Source: Thermoplasmatota archaeon (GTDB taxonomy: Archaea; Thermoplasmatota; Thermoplasmata; Thermoplasmatales; Thermoplasmataceae). From it: a stretch of DNA of 6,964 nt. This document shows positions 5,164-6,964 of this stretch, one piece after another. Under the pieces are notes generated by a model. It worked only from the letters and a program-made list of their open reading frames with translations, searched no databases and was not told the DNA's origin. The translations under genes and the position numbers were made by a program. Location: the NCBI GenBank assembly GCA_023379345.1, contig JAMCUV010000010.1:1-6964 (forward strand). Reading direction: 5' to 3'. Within the stretch, counting starts at the first letter, position 1. Each line of letters starts with the position of its first letter.

Positions 5164-6123
5164 TCACAATTTTTCCGTCAGATACTGTGCAAAGTATGTT
5201 ATGACCATGTCGGCTCCTGCCCTAAAGATGGATCCTACGGCCTCTTCTATGGCATTTGCAGAGAGATAACCTGCATCCACCGCATTCCTGATCATTGTGT
5301 ATTCGCCGCTGACACTGTATGCAGCCAGGGGCAGTGAATATTTCCGCCTCGCGCCTCTTATTACATCAAGGTAGAAGAGGGCAGGTTTAACCATGATTAT
5401 GTCGGCGCCCTCCTTCACATCCAGATCAATCTCCCTCATTGCCTCCCTTGAGTTCCGGGGATCCATCTGGTAGCTCCTGCGGTCACCGAAGCTGGGGGTC
5501 GATTCCGCAGCCTCGCGGAATGGCCCGTAGAGAGACGAGGCATATTTTGCGCTGTATGCCATTATTGGGATTTTCGAGTATCCGGCATCATCCAGTGTCT
5601 TTCTTATCCTGCCTACCTGGCCATCCATCATGCCGCTTGGTGCTATGAGGTCGACACCAGCCTCAGCATAGGTCTTTGCTATTTTTCCATAGGAATCCAA
5701 TGTGGCATCATTGTCCACATAATCGCCTCTGAGTATTCCGCAATGACCATGACTGGTGTATTCACACATGCACAGATCGGCAATGGTGATAAGGTCAGTT
5801 CTTTCTTTGCTGATGCCTATGGCTTTCTGGACAATGCCGTTCTCATCATAAGCAGAACTGCCCACCTCATCCTTGTTCACGGGAATTCCAAAGAGCAGTA
5901 TGCTCCTGACTCCTGAACTCTGAAGGGAGATCAGGTGGTCTTCAAGTTCTGACAGTGGGTAGCGGTATATGCCTGGCATGGACCTGATGGGAACTGCTTT
6001 CTTCGCCCCCTCATCCACAAATACAGGCATTATTAATTTTTCAGGCTTGATGGCACTCTCTGCAACGAGATCACGTATAGTCTGCAAAGATCGCAATCTT
6101 CTGGGTCTTGATACAGGAAACAT
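5164..6123 (-). CDS. hemB: Porphobilinogen synthase (delta-aminolevulinic acid dehydratase)
   Basis: HemB condenses two 5-aminolevulinate molecules to porphobilinogen, the first common step to heme, siroheme and cobalamin, in the cytosol. At 319 aa it is close to the usual family length. The N-terminus RPRRLR (6-11) is typical. The zinc-binding block is DLCMCEYTSHGHCG (116-129) with Cys118, Cys120 and Cys128, so this is a zinc-dependent rather than a magnesium-only form. The two active-site lysines are Lys193 (MAYSAKYAS) and Schiff-base Lys246 in the GADIIMVKP signature (239-247). RRSYQMDPRNSREA (215-228) is also conserved. The ATG at 6123 lies about 25 bases from a TATA-like box, and no Shine-Dalgarno sequence is seen, so the mRNA is probably leaderless. 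No other heme gene is in the window. A palindrome just upstream of the promoter suggests regulation. Confidence 0.97.
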   Translation of the reverse strand: MFPVSRPRRLRSLQTIRDLVAESAIKPEKLIMPVFVDEGAKKAVPIRSMPGIYRYPLSELEDHLISLQSSGVRSILLFGIPVNKDEVGSSAYDENGIVQKAIGISKERTDLITIADLCMCEYTSHGHCGILRGDYVDNDATLDSYGKIAKTYAEAGVDLIAPSGMMDGQVGRIRKTLDDAGYSKIPIMAYSAKYASSLYGPFREAAESTPSFGDRRSYQMDPRNSREAMREIDLDVKEGADIIMVKPALFYLDVIRGARRKYSLPLAAYSVSGEYTMIRNAVDAGYLSANAIEEAVGSIFRAGADMVITYFAQYLTEKL

Positions 6124-6144
6124 GGATGGTCATTGCAGGCTGAG

Positions 6145-6150
6145 ATTTAA
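6145..6150 (-). promoter_or_regulatory. hemB: TATA-like promoter of hemB (leaderless type)
   Basis: TTAAAT on the minus strand is centred about 25 bases before the hemB ATG at 6123, which places the expected transcription start at the first codon. The BRE position (about 6151-6157) lies between this box and the 17-bp palindrome. Confidence 0.65.
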
Positions 6151-6157
6151 CATCTAT

Positions 6158-6174
6158 GAGATGACAGTCATCTC
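6158..6174. promoter_or_regulatory. Perfect 17-bp palindrome, putative operator upstream of hemB
   Basis: GAGATGAC-A-GTCATCTC has two 8-bp arms that are exact reverse complements around a single A. The one-base centre rules out a normal RNA hairpin and fits a DNA site for a dimeric regulator. It starts eight bases upstream of the hemB TATA box (6145-6150) and abuts the BRE, so a bound protein could hinder or help TFB/TBP. The regulator is unknown; I did not find a second copy in the window. Confidence 0.5.
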
Positions 6175-6458
6175 GCAGAAGATGGAATGGTAATGAACAG
6201 GCACATGGCTATGTCCACATGTGGGCAGATCAAAGCCTGCCTTGAGAACACCCAACACTTGAAGCCTTGAAGTTTTCGCAATCCACAACCGTTTTGAAAA
6301 AGCACACTAACACCTGAGGGGCCAGGGCAGATACAGTTGTTCAGGAATATGTATCATGCTGTGTCGGAAGTTAAACACTGTTTTCATGGGCAGTTCCAGA
6401 GTCTGCTTCATGGATCAAACAGATTTTTGATATGCATAATGTTATCCTGTTGAGGTAA
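6175..6458. other. Gene-poor spacer between hemB promoter and the 121-aa gene
   Basis: I see no convincing gene, tRNA or rRNA here; the longest frames are about 25-34 codons without start signals. It holds small inverted repeats: CAGGC 6198-6202 with GCCTG 6235-6239, CACATG 6202-6207 with CATGTG 6218-6223, GGCAG 6224-6228 with CTGCC 6237-6241, and AAACA/TGTTT at 6373-6383. There is also a tandem 8-mer, CTTGAAGC/CTTGAAGT, at 6258-6273. A non-coding RNA is possible but not shown. The 3' end should hold the promoter of the next gene. Confidence 0.5.
6431..6438 (+). promoter_or_regulatory. Possible TATA-like element before the 121-aa gene
   Basis: TATGCATA is centred about 25 bases before the TTG at 6459 and follows a TTTTTGA run. 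The spacing would fit a leaderless transcript starting at that TTG, but the box is a weak match and TTG is a rare leaderless start, so this is tentative. Confidence 0.3.
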
Positions 6459-6824
6459 TTGTATCAGTTACAGTCATCGGGAACTCTAGTGCTGCCGTCC
6501 GAGAAGGTTGGCAAGCTCATAGAAGGTGCTGGGAAAGAAAACGACTGCTTTACCATGGTCCGGCTTCAGGCTCTCTCATCAAAAGAAAATGTCTGCTTCT
6601 CCGGGGAACCAACAATAAGCTTCGAGATCAGTGGAAACCGGATTGCAGTAATAGCAAAGGCTAAAACAGAATTCCTGCACGAATCAATAAGAAGGCTTCT
6701 GGACATTTCGTACTCAGTTCTAAGAGATCTTGCAATATGCACTCTGGACGATGCTTCATTCGATGTTTCAAAGCATTATGTTGAAATCAGGGAAATAGCA
6801 ATCACTGCCATACGGGAAGAATAG
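6459..6824 (+). CDS. Small alpha/beta protein, possibly divergent Pcc1-like (KEOPS) subunit (121 aa)
   Basis: The 121-aa product is soluble and has no signal peptide. The middle (about 50-95) runs strand-turn-strand-helix: TISFEISGNRIAVIAKAKT, then a helix HESIRRLLDISYSVLRDLAI. This resembles Pcc1, the small dimerising subunit of the KEOPS tRNA-t6A complex, which has a beta-hairpin followed by an LRxxxNSxLR-type helix, and the LPSEKVGKLIEG start (12-23) would fit its first helix. The NSxLR motif itself is not conserved here, so the match is by pattern only. An added C-terminal strand region (101-119) exceeds the usual Pcc1 length of 80-90. The start is uncertain: TTG at 6459 directly follows an in-frame TAA, and GTG at 6489 is the alternative (111 aa). 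A GAGGT at 6452-6456 is too close to the TTG for a normal Shine-Dalgarno sequence. It converges on the next gene. Confidence 0.6.
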   Translation: MYQLQSSGTLVLPSEKVGKLIEGAGKENDCFTMVRLQALSSKENVCFSGEPTISFEISGNRIAVIAKAKTEFLHESIRRLLDISYSVLRDLAICTLDDASFDVSKHYVEIREIAITAIREE

Positions 6825-6846
6825 GGAAAATGTTCTCCCTTTGCCT

Positions 6847-6964
6847 TCACACAATGTCAAAAAGTTTAATGTCCGGCCAGTGCGATTTGTCATACTCAGG
6901 AATGGCAGCGTAAGATATTCTGGGGGCAGAATTCATCAACGCGTAGCCACTGACTTCCTTGAAA
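6847..6964 (-). CDS. C-terminal end of an unidentified protein (partial)
   Basis: On the minus strand the frame entering at 6963 stays open for 38 codons to a TGA at 6847-6849 and encodes a tail ending ...HWPDIKLFDIV. The amino-acid mix (SAPRISYAAIPEYDKSHW) looks like real protein, whereas the other two minus-strand frames I checked close earlier or are less plausible. The product cannot be identified from this tail. The stop lies 22 bp from the stop of the convergent 121-aa gene, leaving little room for separate terminators. Confidence 0.5.
   Translation of the reverse strand, partial: FKEVSGYALMNSAPRISYAAIPEYDKSHWPDIKLFDIV

Noticed and set aside
6193..6270. 25-codon + strand frame in the hemB upstream spacer
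   Set aside because: No Shine-Dalgarno sequence, no promoter at the right distance and no recognisable protein character; it is within chance expectation.
6355..6395. Resemblance of CGGAAGTTAAAC to the conserved GGAAGTTAAGC of 5S rRNA
   Set aside because: The other hallmarks of 5S rRNA, such as the CCCATCCCGAAC region and the closing helix, are absent; the match is a short coincidence.
6308..6412. 34-codon minus-strand frame (MKQTLELPMK...) in the same spacer
   Set aside because: It is too short, begins right after an in-frame stop without start signals, and has no identifiable domain; a degraded gene could not be supported.
6825..6846. GGGA...TCCC inverted repeat followed by TTT after the 121-aa gene as a terminator
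   Set aside because: Only four base pairs plus a mismatched inner stem and a three-base T run; too weak to call.

Overview
The window looks like chromosomal DNA from an archaeon, most probably of the Thermoplasmatales/Thermoplasmata. I infer this from three things: the gene content (a NuoM-NuoN pair, an archaeal-type Prx6 peroxiredoxin, a compact TatA-TatC pair, HemB); the codon use, rich in AGG/AGA and ATA; and the transcription signals. Several genes have an A/T-rich TATA-like box about 25 bases before the ATG, the spacing of leaderless archaeal mRNAs, while others use the Shine-Dalgarno sequence GGTGAT. Genus and species cannot be determined from sequence reading alone. There are no tRNA or rRNA genes, insertion sequences or CRISPR arrays.

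Left part (1-2180, + strand): the 3' end of the complex I operon. The tail of a NuoM-like antiporter subunit runs into nuoN by a one-base TAATG overlap. Two small soluble proteins of unknown function follow in tight coupling (121 and 84 aa). The second carries a CxxH...CxxC arrangement that could bind a metal. These two small genes are the least explained part of the operon.

Middle part (2181-5104): a monocistronic crotonase-family gene on + (2238-2975) runs convergently into tatC, and the two coding regions overlap by 27 bp. On the minus strand tatA and tatC form a two-gene unit with a 4-bp overlap and their own leaderless-type promoter. Upstream of tatA lie an orphan 107-aa gene and a one-cysteine Prx6-type peroxiredoxin, 19 bp apart and probably co-transcribed.

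Right part (5105-6964): hemB (porphobilinogen synthase, zinc-cysteine type) is on the minus strand with a leaderless-type promoter. A perfect 17-bp palindrome directly upstream of its TATA/BRE region looks like an operator. The roughly 335-bp stretch that follows has no convincing gene, only small inverted repeats. Then comes a 121-aa + strand protein that may be a divergent Pcc1-like (KEOPS) protein, and the C-terminal 38 codons of an unidentified minus-strand gene that leaves the window.

Overall this is mostly core metabolism: respiration (Nuo), protein export (Tat), peroxide defence (Prx) and tetrapyrrole synthesis (HemB). I see no clear novel multi-gene system. The points most worth following are the two small genes at the end of the nuo operon, the hemB palindrome, the orphan between prx and tatA, and the identity of the 121-aa protein.
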